A stretch of DNA of 64,000 nt, taken from contig NC_092674.1 of assembly GCF_964355755.1 (NCBI RefSeq), positions 4,407,001 through 4,471,000 of the forward strand. Reading direction: 5' to 3'. A program made the translations under genes and the position numbers. This document shows, one piece after another, positions 11,667-23,535 of this stretch. The stretch is from Antedon mediterranea (lineage: Eukaryota; Echinodermata; Crinoidea; Comatulida; Antedonidae). The notes under the pieces are model-generated. The model ran no database searches. It saw only the letters and a list, made by a program, of their open reading frames with translations, and was not told where the DNA came from. Within the stretch, counting starts at the first letter, position 1; every line of letters starts with the position of its first letter.

Positions 11667-12289
11667 TAGAAAAAAATCTACATTCAAATGATATTATGCG
11701 ACCTACCTTGTTTTTTTACAATCCTGTCACACTTGAGAAATTTTTTAGCTGCATAAAATGTATTGTTTACGTATTTTATGAAACCCTATCAAACAATGTA
11801 ACAATTGGCGCATAAGATTGTAATTTCATTTTATGGATATAGTTACCGTCCATTATAACAGAGTACTCTTTCAAATGCTAAGTACATACTCAACGCGGTT
11901 TGCGTTATTCAAGTTTACCATTCCATAGAAGAATTTTTCATTGAGCACAAAACAATTTGGCACAATTAATTATATATGGTTATTTGTACATTACATTATT
12001 ATTTAAAAAGTACTATACTGAAAATGCAATCCAGTCCAAAAAAAACTAACTAAAAAATAATGAAGATAAATATTTATTTGTAGATGTATTACCTACTCTC
12101 CATCCCTTTTCCAATTTTACTTTTTCAAATATAACGTGGCTATTTTATATTTTATATGGCCCAAAGAAGTTTAGTTGATCTGGCCTCCTGTGGTCAATAA
12201 GTTAACTGAACTAAAAATTTAAAAAAAAATGTTGCATCCTCCCCTGTTTATTTACTGTAATATTAATTAGCATTTTAATGTAATTGTGA

Positions 12290-12560
12290 GTGGGTGAGTG
12301 AGTGGCCGAGCGGTTAAGACAGTGGAACCGTAATTACGTAGCCATAAAATTGGCAGGAGTTCGAGGCTCACTCACTTCTGGTGGTAGAACGAGTCTTCTC
12401 GGATAAGGACTATAAACCGTAGGTCCAGTGTACACATCTAGCTCGTGTGCACTTTAAATAACCTAGTACATCTTTCGAGACGAGTAGGGGTTACCCCAGC
12501 CACTGATCATCAACTGGGCCCTCTGGGAGACCAGTCTTTGACTGAAGAGGTTAACTTACC
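12290..12560 (+). mobile_element. tRNA-derived SINE, copy a
   Basis: The head has a pol III A-box-like GTGGCCGAGCGGTTAAGAC and a B-box-like GGAGTTCGAGGCT about 40 bp later, like a Leu/Ser tRNA. A body follows with CTGGTGGTAGAACGAGTCTTCTC and GTACACATCTAGCTCGTG. PGAP2 upstream region. Confidence 0.7.
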
Positions 12561-12975
12561 CAGTATAAATATATATTTCAATCAATTGTGTTGTTTGAAT
12601 AAAATCGTCCATGATATAAAAAATAATAAAGTCAATACTCAGTATAGCCAATACCACCAAATATACTCTTACATTTGTTTTAATGACTGTACTATTAATT
12701 ATAAATGCAACCTGCATTACCGCATAATGAGGCCATAAATGAATAAATCATCGAGTACAGTGAGAATAAAGCAATACATGATTAGCAATTAGCAATTCAA
12801 TATCAAATCAACGGTATCTCTCAGCATGGATACGCCGAGGCCGGTGCAGCCAGCCATGTTCTCACCACAGCCAGCTAAGCGCGCTGCTAATTATTGGTAC
12901 CAGACCGAGAAGCTGTTCTCATTGCTCTCGTCGTATCATCTCTCATAAAATCATAAAGGTAGCCATTTTACTCAC

Positions 12976-13360
12976 CTTAGTACTCAATTATATATGGAAC
13001 AGCAAGTAGTTTTAACGTTGTATGACTAGAACAGTTTCTACCGGCATATAGTACATGAATATTTAATATGAATAAGCATACTATCAAACTGCAGTACTCT
13101 AACTCACAAAGTCACAGATAAATCAATAACATAAAACGGTCACGCATAACTGAGCACGGATAGTTTCATTGTTTACCTGCTGATAAGGGGAACTCCCTTT
13201 GAGGTGTTGCGTCATAACGGAACCTGGTTTTTTTCCTAGGCAGGACAATTTTGCACGCTTTGAAGCCATTGGAGCACAATGTGCACTAACCGAAAATAGT
13301 ATGCACGAATTCACGTGTATAACAATTTCTTTTATTGGACGCTCAAATTCATATTTCATA
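12976..13360 (-). other. PGAP2: Possible non-coding first exon / promoter of PGAP2
   Basis: A good donor on the minus strand (CTAAG|gtgagt, GT at 12975-12974) lies 1.5 kb upstream of the PGAP2 exon that begins with an acceptor. The 5' limit given here is arbitrary. No coding potential was seen. A promoter could also lie near 12800-12960, where CpG density rises. Confidence 0.25.
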
Positions 13361-14273
13361 ATAGTAAACCTATGCTACATATGAAAAGACAATTACACAA
13401 AACATGTAGGCCTATGATATTATGTTTATTATGTTCACAAATTTGATTTGGCTTTCAATATAATATGTGAAATGAATGAATTCAACCTATTAAAATAATT
13501 ATTTGAAACACAAGAATTTGATTCAAACCTCAATTTACTATTTGATAGTATTTGACTATAATATTAAAACAAAAATAAAATATTAATTCCCAAATTACTT
13601 TATTTTAGATAAATTGCACCTGAATGATAAAGAAAATAATAATGCTATAAGAAATTACTCACAAACATGGAATACAATGAACTATAGTACTAATGACTGA
13701 TTGATGAATACAAGTAACAAATAGCAACAAACTGATTCTCGAACTGAACCATTTCAATAATACAAGCATGGTACTGTACCTCTAAACCACTAACAATACT
13801 GTGTGGTAATTTAGTAACACATCAGCAAGAACTATCACTTAGTGTAATATAATTTCCAATATTCATGACTTTTGGTACTATTTGCATTTTGTGCATATTT
13901 AAGTTAATTTGCATATTATAAGTGCATTTGCATATGCAGGAGATACAAGACTAGTGTAATTTAAATATTCATTTAACAATAAAGTACATCCTTATGTAAG
14001 TACAAAGTATAAAGAAATAGCTAAAAGAAGTGCAGAACATGAACACTGAGATTAAAACATGTAGCTATGAAATAATGTTCATTTCCTAGTATTTACTGCC
14101 ATTTTGTATAAAGCTCTGTGTACACGATCAAACTAGTTTGACAACAAAACTGTGATGTGCCCAAATATGGTAGTGATATGACATCATCATGTCTATATAT
14201 GGGCACATCACATTTTTTTAACCACATAAGTTTGATAGTGTAGACAGAGCTTAATAAGTGTGAAATATAAAAT
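12977..14273. other. Intergenic region PGAP2-NFXL1
   Basis: AT-rich sequence between the presumed 5' end of PGAP2 and the NFXL1 stop codon (both on the minus strand). It holds one MITE (14112-14251). The rest should be NFXL1 3'UTR and spacer; no ORF with recognisable similarity was seen. Confidence 0.45.
14112..14251. mobile_element. AGCTCTGTCTACAC MITE, copy 7
   Basis: TAA on both sides. It ends 22 bp before the NFXL1 stop codon on the plus strand, so it is in the NFXL1 3'UTR. Confidence 0.8.
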
Positions 14274-17200
14274 TTACATCTGCATAAGATAAAGACTAAA
14301 CAGCAACGCCAACGCTAAGACAATGCCAATTGGCAAATATTTGTTCTTCCACCATGGGGTCATCTCAAGCTCTTCCATTTTTCTTCGTCTATGTTTCTTG
14401 CCTTTGTTCATCACTCGATTATATTCTTCTTCATCTCGCTAAAATAGTAAAGAATAAATTATATTCAAATAAACAATCAATATTCTAAAGCTCTGTCTAC
14501 ACTATCAAACTACTTTGACAAAAAAAGTGTAATGTGCCCAAATATGGTAGTGATATGACACCATCATGTCCATTATGGGCACATCATATTTGTTGTCACA
14601 TAAAGTTTGATAGTGTAGACAGAGCTTAAGCAAATATATGAGCAATATATGTAAAATATAATGTAGAGGTACATTATCAGTGAGTAGCAGAAGATTTGTA
14701 CCTACACCCAGTGGCATAACAGCTATGAGCACTCACTGGCTAAACCCAGGGGATCTGAGCAGATACCAGAGGAAACAAACAATATGTTGAAAAATGCTGA
14801 ACACATCTAAAGCTTGGTCTACACTATCAAATTTTATGTGACACAAAAAATGTGATGTGCCATATATGACATGATGATGTCATATTCGGGCCCATCACAA
14901 TTTTTTTGTCAAACTAGTTTGATAGTGTAGACAGAGCTTAAGGCTTCCAGTCTAGCAGGGCCACTTGAGGGTTTCAGAACAAGGGGCCACTTCCTACACA
15001 CTAAGCCTCTATTTCTAATTCTTTATTCGTTTAATATTACAATTACCATTTGTTGTCGTTGTTTTTCCATTTCTTTCTTCAATTCCTCCTCTTCTCTCAG
15101 TTTTTTCTGTTTTTCAAGCACTTCTCTACAGTGGTCATCACACTCTAATCTTGCTTCTTTGGATTCAACGAGCGGACATGGAAAATTCTTTAAAAAACAA
15201 ATTAATTAAATTATTATTAAAAACTAATTATTATAAAAATATTTAAAAAGAAAAAACATTTAAAGATATATTGTTCCCCTGAAAAAATAGTTTTTAACAT
15301 TTTTTTTAATATGCCATTTTAATGTCACTTTGACCAAAAATTACATGGGAAACAAATTATTCACCTGAAAAAATTAAAAAATGCAAAAAATAGTCAATTG
15401 AAGTTTTAACCAAACACCAAAAATTGAAAAAAAATGTCATTGAATATGTCTGTTTAGAGTGAAATTAAAATTTGTGATTGTTTTTTTAAATATGGAAGTG
15501 AATAACTTCAATAAAACAGCAAAATTGGCCTATTTAAAGTCTGATTTTATAAATCTTTATTTTCTCATGATGTTGGAGGAAAATACATCTTTAAATGTCC
15601 TTGTTTCCATAGTTATCTGAAAGACATATCTACACAAAAATAATATTCACCTTTTTTCGTCTCTTGCATGGACATTTAAGAGGCTTCTTTCCGGTACATT
15701 CAGTTGGGAGAGCACAGTCACCACTATGGCATTGTTTACTGCATAGATGGCCACAAGACATCATTTCAGGGCATGGCCCTTTGCAGGACTGCTTCTCATC
15801 TCTTTCAACTTTAGAAGCATTTGTCCACTCACTAGCACAAACATAAGAAAACATTATATAATATTTAAAAGAAAAACTGTGCCCACCTATGTAAACCTTC
15901 TGATGGTTATAGATTCCATATAAAAAGTAATTGTAAACAATTTAATATGAATGTGACATTTTCAAACATCATGCAGAAAACATAGCTGACCCATATAGTC
16001 CCCAAATCATATTTTCTTATAATTATATTTTGCATACAAATTATAGTAAAGTATAAATACACAATGCATTTTAAAGTTTTTTTTTTATAGTGTTGCATTC
16101 TAAAACTCTGTCTACACTATCAAACGTTGTGAAAAAAAGTGTGATGTGGTAGTGATATGACATGATCGTGTCTATATATGGGCACATAACATTTTGTTGT
16201 CACATGAAGTTTGATAGTGTAGACAGAACTTTAGAGTACAACACTATCAAACACCATGCAAACATTGATAAAGAAACTGGCACCATGGATAACAGATGAA
16301 AATCTACGTACCTACAATTAACATAGACCAACATGTTACGACAGTGACATCTCATCTTGTTACTCTTCTCACAAGTTGGACATAACATTTTGTTGTCACA
16401 TGAAGTTTGATAGTGTAGACAGAGCTTTAGAGTACAACACTATCAAACACCATGCAAACATTGATAAAGAAACTGGCACCATGGATAACAGATGAAAATC
16501 TACGTACCTACAATTAACATAGACCAACATGTTACGACAGTGACATCTCATCTTGTTACTCTTCTCACAAGTTGGACATGGCGTTGAATGACACGGCATC
16601 CTGCACTTATGAGGGCAGTCTTGTGGTCGTGGCTTCGAACATTTCTCTTCACATGGCATACATTCAGATCCTGCCTGAAAAATATTATTGCTATTTACTA
16701 TGAATTCTAGTCTAAGTCTGTTGATCTAGTACCATTTAGAAACCTGTTAAAATTGTATGTGCTGTCTACATTCTGACAGCTCTGTCTACACTATTAAACT
16801 AGTTTGACAAAAAAAGTGTGATATGCCCAAATATGGTAGTGATATGACATCATCGTGTCCACATATGGGCACATCAAATTGTTTGTGACATAAGTCTACA
16901 CTACCAAACTTTATGGGACAACGAAAATGTGATATGCCCAAATATGGTAGTGACATCGTTATTGAGTCACTTTAAGTCACTACTCAAAACTCACCTTTTC
17001 TGATTTTTTTCTACAGCGCCATGAGCAATGAATGTTGGAATGGCGCTATATAAATCGAACGATTGATTGATTGATTGATTGATATGACATCATGTCCATA
17101 TACTGTACACCAAATTTGTTGTGACATAAGTCTACACTATCAAACTTTAGGTGACAACATACACTATAAAATATATGGACATGATGTCATATCACTACCA

Positions 17201-20200
17201 TATTTAAGCATATTATCACTACCATCAAACTTTTTTTGTCAAACTAGCTTGATAATGTGGACAGAGCTATAAAAGGAAAACTAGAAACCTTACAAAAAAC
17301 AATACGATCGTAGACTTACTGTATCCTCATTTATTGCACCAGTTACAATGTGACATTCCAATTGACAATAATGATTGCCACATGGTAAAAACCGGTTACA
17401 TGTCCTCTTACAAGAAAACCTTCCAGACCGTGAACAGGGTAGTTGCTGTGTCTGAAATATGAATGAATATAGAAATAGGTTATTGTAATAGAATTTCTTT
17501 GAGACACCTCTATTCAAGGGACAGCCTTATTGAAGGCGAAAGTTTCAAGTCATGAAACAAGTAACTAGTAATATATGTTTTAACAGTCAACCTAGATTCA
17601 GGGGACACCTCGATCAAGGGGACACATCTATAAAGGGGACACATCTATAAAGGGGACACCTGGATTCAGGGGACACCTCTATTAAGGGGACACTCTGTTG
17701 GGTCCTGAAGGTGTCCCCTTAATAGAGCTTTTACTGTAGTTGAATGCTACAAAATTTTTATCAGTATATAACATTTAAAGACCACTAACCATTTCCCAAT
17801 CTGTGACTTGTGGTAAAATATGCGCATTGTTGCAGTTAAAATTTTATATGTATTATATTTTATAAAACAGTTTTAAAATAGAACAATATTTCCTACCTCA
17901 TGTAATCCAAAGCATTGTATTGGTACAGGATACATGCAGGGTGGACATGGGAAGGCTACCTGCTTGAACTGTACTTCAGGTTGCTTCTCCCATGGGCCAG
18001 CAGGCCGGGGCTAGGGAAACAAATGGTTAGATAAAGTAGTCGATATAACTTAAATATTAAACAATACTACTATTATGTAAATTAAATAACATAAATAACT
18101 GAATACCAAAGAATGTTACCCTTTGTTCCACATGTTTTACCGTGACATCATCATGACATGCAGCTGGACAAGAGTGACCACAAGTTAGTTGATTGTTACA
18201 CAGCTGTCTACAAGGTGGACACCGGCCAAAGTGACAATGATGTCGCTCCCGTTTGACATGGTGACAGTTTGGAGGTGTGCTAAAAATAAAAGAAAAGTAT
18301 TGTGTTTACTTTAGTATTGTCAATATTTCATTTTGTACTTTTATCAAATATACCAAATTATTTAAAGTCCTTTACCTGCACGGCTGTTTACAGCGTGGTG
18401 GTTTTGTGGCTCGATCCATACCACAGCGAACTTTCAGAACTGTCTGGTTGCAGTTACATGAGATTTTGGATATTTCACGACAGGGATAACATAGGCCTGT
18501 AATAATAAGAAAACTCCTATTCTCAAACAGCATTGTGTTGTGAAGTTTACCCTCTAGTAGTTTAATAATATCTCTATGGGTTTACCCACCTTTGTGACAC
18601 TTGGCTAAACATTTATGATTTCTACAAGTGAGGTTGCGTCCACAAGGCTGCTCACACGGCGGACAATGGTTGTCACAACACTTCCGTTTACACTGATGGC
18701 GGCCACAATTTCGAACCACTGAGCATTTGACATCGCACAGAAACGTTTTAGCACAAGGAACAGACTTCTCTTTATGGCCACAGCGACATTTCTTTACCGT
18801 CATTTGGCGACACTGTATACAGAAATTTTTAAAAGGCACAATTGAAACGCTAAACATTTCTAATATCTGAAATTTAATCGGATTTCAATCTAAAATTGTA
18901 AAGAGAATTTATTTTGAGGTTAATTTTAATAACCTATTAGGGGTCCTCGACAGGAATGATGCTCACCCAGGTTTATGCAAAAACAACAAAACTCACACAA
19001 AGAACCTGGTGAAATCATTCCTAAGCAAGTTTCTTTGTCAGATAGGCGAATGTTTCGAGACACTAATACAACTATATAGGATTTAACTCAAAATTCATTT
19101 TATACAGTAGAGCCTCTATTCAGGGAAACTTCTTTGTATAATGAATGGGAGAGGGAAAATATCTATCACTACGACTAACCAGTATTCAGAGGACACCTTC
19201 AATAAGGGGACAGGGTTATCTCCTTAATAAGGGGACAGGTTTATCTCCTTAATAGTGTACTACTGTACTCACATCTTCACATGGTCCTTTATGACATCTT
19301 GAAGTACATGTATGCAGACCACATTCAAGAAGTTGATTACATGTATCACCACATGTAGGTACATCTTCTGTACAAGGTAATTGATACTCTGTAATATAAA
19401 TGATATTTGAAGGAAAGAGTAAGTTAATGAATGTGGTGGAGGAAGGAAATGACAGACTGCTGCCAATAAATCTTGCTGGAGGAAAGAAATGATAGACTAC
19501 TGCCACTAAATCTTGCTGGAGGAAAGCAATGACAGACTGCTGCCACTAAATCTTTCTGGAGGAAAGCAATGACAGACTGCTGCCAAGAAATCTTGCTGGA
19601 GGAAATAAATGACAGACTGCTGCCAATAAATCTTGCTGGAGGAAAGCAATGACAGACTGCTGCAATGAATCTTACTTGTTTTTCCACAAGGACATGATCT
19701 GTTGTCAGCTCTTGGGCAGCTTTCACAGTCCCCTTTGTGGCAGACTTCCTCGCAGGTGTGGTTACCGCAAGAGAGCAATTTTCCACATACTCTGGTACAC
19801 TGCCACTCTAAGGCATCGCATGACTTAAGAGCAACGGATCGACCACACTGACACGAACACCGACTCTGACGTGGACACGGTGGGCACTCTCCTAAAAAAA
19901 AAATATAATTTGTTAGTTGAAAGTTAAATATGGACAAAGAATATGCACAGAAAAGTAATAAAAGCAGTAATATTTTCGTTGGCTTTCACACTGGTAAAAG
20001 GCTATTATCAACTGCTTATTTGGTTTTTAAATATCGTATGCCCTAAAATATGTTGACATCAGTGTCAAGGGCATATTAAAAGAATTACTGACCTGCATGG
20101 CAAAGAGTATCACATGTGTGACCACATTGTAATTTAGTGGCACATTTTTTACCACATGACCATTGTCTTGCAGAGCAACGCTTCTGAGTTGGCGGTTCAC

Positions 20201-23200
20201 GGCCACAGAAACAAGATGTACGCACTGTCTTTGGACACGGAGGGCAAGCACCTGTAAATATATAGGTTTTATGCAATAGTTACAACAGAGTTGGTTTCAA
20301 ACCCTGTCACATGTCAGGATTTTTCCTAATGACAAAACATCTGCACTCCCAAAGACTTGTAATAGACTTTGTTTGTAGATCATCTTGTGTATAAGTTTGT
20401 CATGTGAACGGGATTGCCACCTTTAAGAAGGATAGTGAATGAATTCGCTTTATGGTTATGGCAATTTGCCTTAAAATATATAAACAAAACAAATAAAATC
20501 CTTGTTTATCGAACAGCAAACACATGATTTAACAGTTACAGCATGGGAATCACAAAATAAGAAGAAAGAAAAAGTAAAAAAATATTACCTGGATGGCACA
20601 ACAGTAGACACTGGTGATCGCAAAGCGGTAGAAGTGGTTTACTACATGTCTGTCCACACGTGTGAGGGGTCAGCCATGGGTCAGGCCTGGGGTCAACTTC
20701 CTTTCCACAGTGACAAACATAACGTGATGGACACTCAGAGTCTTTGTACTCATATCGACAATTGGGACTGCAAAACAAAATTAGGATCATTTTTTTTGTC
20801 ACTACTGGGTAAAGCTCTGTCTACAATATCAAACTATTTTTACAAAAAATGTGATGTGCCCAAATATTGTAGTGATACCCATGTCCATATATGGGCACAT
20901 TTGTTTTTTCACATAAACTTTGATATTACTGCTGCAAATGTCTAGCTAATAGAAAATTCCATATTTGGCACATTCTTGTGCTTAATGTCCTGTAATACAC
21001 TAGCATGCTTTAAGGTATGTTCACACTGAGCCCGGATTCCGGTCCTGTGGCCAGAGAAAAATTAGTGCTAGTTACGATTTCCGAGTGCTGCATTCACATA
21101 CGCATATTATTATGCTGAATGTCCTGCAATACAGCATTCTTTAGTGTTTTAAAATCAATATTAATCTATAATTTGTGTTAACGTCACCTACCAATGCCAT
21201 AACTTCTCTGCTTCTGGAAAGTTCTCTTCCGAAAGAAAATTCTTTTGAACTGAGCCCTCTCTTGCCCACTTTTGAATGCATTGCAGATGGAGAATACAGT
21301 AACAAGTTTTACAGTACCAAATCTATTTTAAAAAAAACACATATATTCAAGAATTGGATTTTCAAAATGTCTCTATTATGGATGCAGAAAATAAAGCTTA
21401 AATACATAAATAAATGCTAGGGACACTTTCCCCATGAAACAGGCAACGTATGTTTTAACACTACAGTCAACACCGGGGATCACCCCTATTAATGGGACAT
21501 TGTTGGGCCTTGGAGGTGTACCCTTAACAGAGGTTCAGTTCTACTGTATGTGTCTGATGCAAGATGATATTAAATAAATAATACTAAAAGCACTAATGTG
21601 CCATACTGTATATCCAATAAAACTATGATATTAAAAATGTGTACAATTGTAAAAAATCAGTTCATTATGACAGGTAAAATACAAATTTAGAAATAGGACC
21701 AATCCTACCTGTTCTTCTCTTTTAACACTTTCAATACAAATTAGGCAAACTGATTTGTCGTTTTGATTCCCATGAAATTGTTGTTTCTGAGTTGCTCCTA
21801 CAGAGAAAAAGTAAATATAATACATGTAAATTTTTAAATGACTACAGTAGCAGAGGCTCATTGGCGAAACCAGAGCATTAGCAGCCCAAATGCCTCCTAG
21901 GTTAAGGGTCTTTTACACTTGTTCCAGTAAAATTCCAGCACCGGTAAATCAAATCGAACGTCAATGCTTTGTTTTCACTCGGCCACGTGCACATCATTTT
22001 AGCGCATCACTGTAAGTGGCAACACATCTTAATTTTTTTAAACAAATAATTGAACAGCAATATTAATGTTTTTAATGCAAAATAAAGTAGAAAAAAGTAT
22101 TACCTAGGCCCAGTTGTTTGTTGTAATTTTTATATGTAGCCTCCTGAATAACATCATAATTATCCTCATCATCATCTTCAGAAGAGTCGCAATGTTTTTG
22201 TACATTCTGTACGGCTTCTCTCGTTTTTTCTGTATTAACATGGCGGTTCAATCCTCCAACGGCTAGTGGTGTTCCATTCCTTTTGTCTGAAACACCAAAT
22301 ATAATTATAATTATTTAAATATGAAGTACAATAATTGTTAGGTATCAGTCAAGTAATAATCTATCAAATGGGGCCTTGCAATCATGGTAAAACAACAAAC
22401 ATTTTTTTTTAAGAAAAACAGATTTTTAAAGTTTGGATAAAAATCATTAAGACAATAATTATTCACATTGGTTTTTACTAAGCAGTGCCTCAGTAGCACC
22501 CAGTATTTTGATTTGATTTTATTCGATTTCAACATAAGATTACAAGACAATATGAATACAAACAAATGTACAAGCAAATACATTAAATAAGAAACCAAGG
22601 ATAGCCTATAAAGTCTAAAGAAAAATAAACTTCATTCCAATGGGGTCCTTTAAAAACAGCATAGACAAAACAGTATATATGTTATGCGCGATTTGAACGA
22701 TTTGCGCAATTTCAAATTGCGCAATCAAGAAAATCTTTGCGCAATTTTAAATTGCGCTGCACAATTTGTAAATTGCGCAAGATAGTTCTTGCGCAATATG
22801 ACACCTTTGCGCAATTTGAAAACGAACTGTAAATAGTTCAAGATAGTTCTAGGCCTAGGCAGAGGAGTTTAAAATTTAGTATTTTATTATAAATAAATAA
22901 GACCATTTCAATGAAGATAATGTTTAATATTCACTTTTTAAGTTTTTAATATTAGTTTAAGCTAGGCCATGTAACCTAGTCAGTATCAGTAGTCCAGACC
23001 CTAGCTAGGCTAGAGTAGTATAGCCGGCCACCCGCGCCGCGCCCGCCTGGTGGAACACCACCGCTTCGTTTTCCTTCGTCGGTTCTTCGACGGTATGCTA
23101 ACTTATAACAATATTTGCACTACTAAAATAAGGAAATGCGATATTTATCTTTAATTTTGAATCATTCTTAGAAATTACTATAAAAATATGGGTGTGCATG

Positions 23201-23535
23201 ATTTCACAATCTGTCGAAAAACCTTGCGCAATTTGCAGATTACATGCGCAATTTAATACGTTGCTTGCGCAATTTGAAACACATGTTTCAATTCAAATTG
23301 CGCAAGGATTTTTTTTGCGCAATTTCAAATTGCGCAAATCGTTCAAATCGCGCATAACATATACATACAAATCAAACATGCATCACAGAATGACAACTGG
23401 TACTGTACCTTTGTGGGGATGGTCTCCAAAGGCAGTACTTATGTTATTTGCGGTCACATTTGTATCCCTAGACCTTCCTCTGCCACGTCCAGCCTTTCCA
23501 CGGCCCAGAAAAGAATAGGTTGATGGGTCAGTCAT
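14274..23535 (-). CDS. NFXL1: NFX1-type zinc-finger-containing protein 1-like (NFXL1) with C-terminal membrane anchor
   Basis: 17 coding exons, listed 5' to 3' on the minus strand: 23535-23409, 22286-22104, 21797-21709, 21322-21192, 20767-20589, 20251-20093, 19891-19676, 19388-19273, 18812-18590, 18496-18376, 18279-18120, 18010-17897, 17451-17320, 16674-16508, 15831-15651, 15187-15047, 14438-14274. Every junction is GT-AG with matching phase, giving 867 aa (human NFXL1 911). The N-terminus is Gly/Arg-rich ([14 protein letters not shown]). Then come an acidic stretch and a RING/PHD-like module ([13 protein letters not shown] ... CIQKWA ... HCPNCRYEY). A long series of NF-X1 Cys/His fingers follows (e.g. 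[37 protein letters not shown]). The end is an E/K-rich coiled coil (exon 16) and a terminal hydrophobic helix ([16 protein letters not shown]). The tail anchor and the absence of an R3H domain separate NFXL1 from NFX1. Biochemical role is not known in detail; the RING suggests ubiquitin-ligase activity. The gene is head-to-head with UBE3A. Confidence 0.93.
14489..14626. mobile_element. AGCTCTGTCTACAC MITE, copy 8
   Basis: Complete, TAA on both sides (14486-14488, 14627-14629). NFXL1 last intron. Confidence 0.85.
14811..14938. mobile_element. AGCTCTGTCTACAC MITE, copy 9
   Basis: Complete, TAA on both sides. Internal repeats are in the opposite order to copy 8, so it is inserted in reverse. 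NFXL1 last intron. Confidence 0.83.
16104..16230. mobile_element. AGCTCTGTCTACAC MITE, copy 10 (duplication breakpoint)
   Basis: Diverged ends (AACTCTG / CAGAACT). Its right half begins the 196-bp tandem duplication, so a partial copy of it recurs at 16380-16426. Confidence 0.75.
16184..16575. repeat. NFXL1: 196-bp tandem duplication including the 3' part of NFXL1 exon 14
   Basis: Copy 1 is 16184-16379 and copy 2 is 16380-16575; I see a single substitution (CAGAACT versus CAGAGCT). Each copy holds half of a MITE, some intron and 68 nt of exon 14 with its donor (gtacgt). Copy 2 belongs to the true exon (16674-16508). Copy 1 gives an orphan exon fragment at 16312-16379 that has a donor but no acceptor. 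Confidence 0.9.
16779..17268. mobile_element. Compound of AGCTCTGTCTACAC MITEs interrupted by another element, copy 11
   Basis: Several partial units with TCTACACTATCAA ends in a row, broken at about 16958-17082 by an unrelated insert with an (ATTG)n tail. The unit resumes at GATATGACATCATG. NFXL1 intron 13. Confidence 0.65.
16958..17082 (+). mobile_element. Short retroelement 3' end with (ATTG)n tail, nested in a MITE
   Basis: Contains GGCGCTATATAAATCG followed by five ATTG units. Such tails mark CR1/L2-type LINE ends and the SINEs that copy them. It splits copy 11 of the MITE, so it arrived later. A reverse-strand LINE-like end with the same tail type lies at 49495-49600. Confidence 0.5.
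17590..17730. repeat. AAGGGGACAC-type imperfect tandem repeat, NFXL1 intron 12
   Basis: Units such as ATTCAGGGGACACCTCTATTA and ATAAAGGGGACACATCT, ending in inverted order (GTGTCCCCTTAATAGAG). Related to the array at 58442-59278 and to single copies near 19195-19250, 21470-21530, 33800, 59330-59420, 60040 and 62630-62770. Confidence 0.65.
19434..19672. repeat. 40-bp minisatellite, about 6 copies, NFXL1 intron 7
   Basis: Unit TGCTGGAGGAAAGCAATGAC plus AGACTGCTGCCACTAAATCT. It fills most of the 287-nt intron and begins 4 bp from the exon 7 donor (GT at 19675-19674). Confidence 0.88.
20813..20927. mobile_element. AGCTCTGTCTACAC MITE, copy 12 (right end lost)
   Basis: Left end AAGCTCTGTCTACAATATCAAA intact in core, right terminal repeat cut off. 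NFXL1 intron 4. Confidence 0.7.
22676..23364. mobile_element. NFXL1: TTGCGCAA-rich inverted-repeat element in NFXL1 intron 1
   Basis: About 49-bp near-perfect inverted ends (TATATGTTATGCGCGATTTG... at 22676 and its complement ending at 23364), each holding the palindromic block TTGCGCAATTTCAAATTGCGCAA. Many more GCGCAATTT/AAATTGCGC units lie next to each end. TATA occurs at both borders. The centre (22840-23200) has GGCCTAGG-type stretches and no transposase ORF. Confidence 0.7.

Noticed and set aside
12299-12372. tRNA gene suggested by GGCCGAGCGGTTAAGAC
   Set aside because: No complete cloverleaf or acceptor stem, and at least two further copies with the same non-tRNA body exist in the window. 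It is the head of a SINE.
16312-16379. Second functional copy of NFXL1 exon 14
   Set aside because: It has only the 3' 68 nt of the exon and a donor, with no acceptor, and splicing through it would break the frame.
20502-20945. 147-residue plus-strand frame across NFXL1 exon 5
   Set aside because: It is the opposite-strand shadow of an NFXL1 zinc-finger exon running into a MITE; the composition and lack of similarity fit a chance frame.
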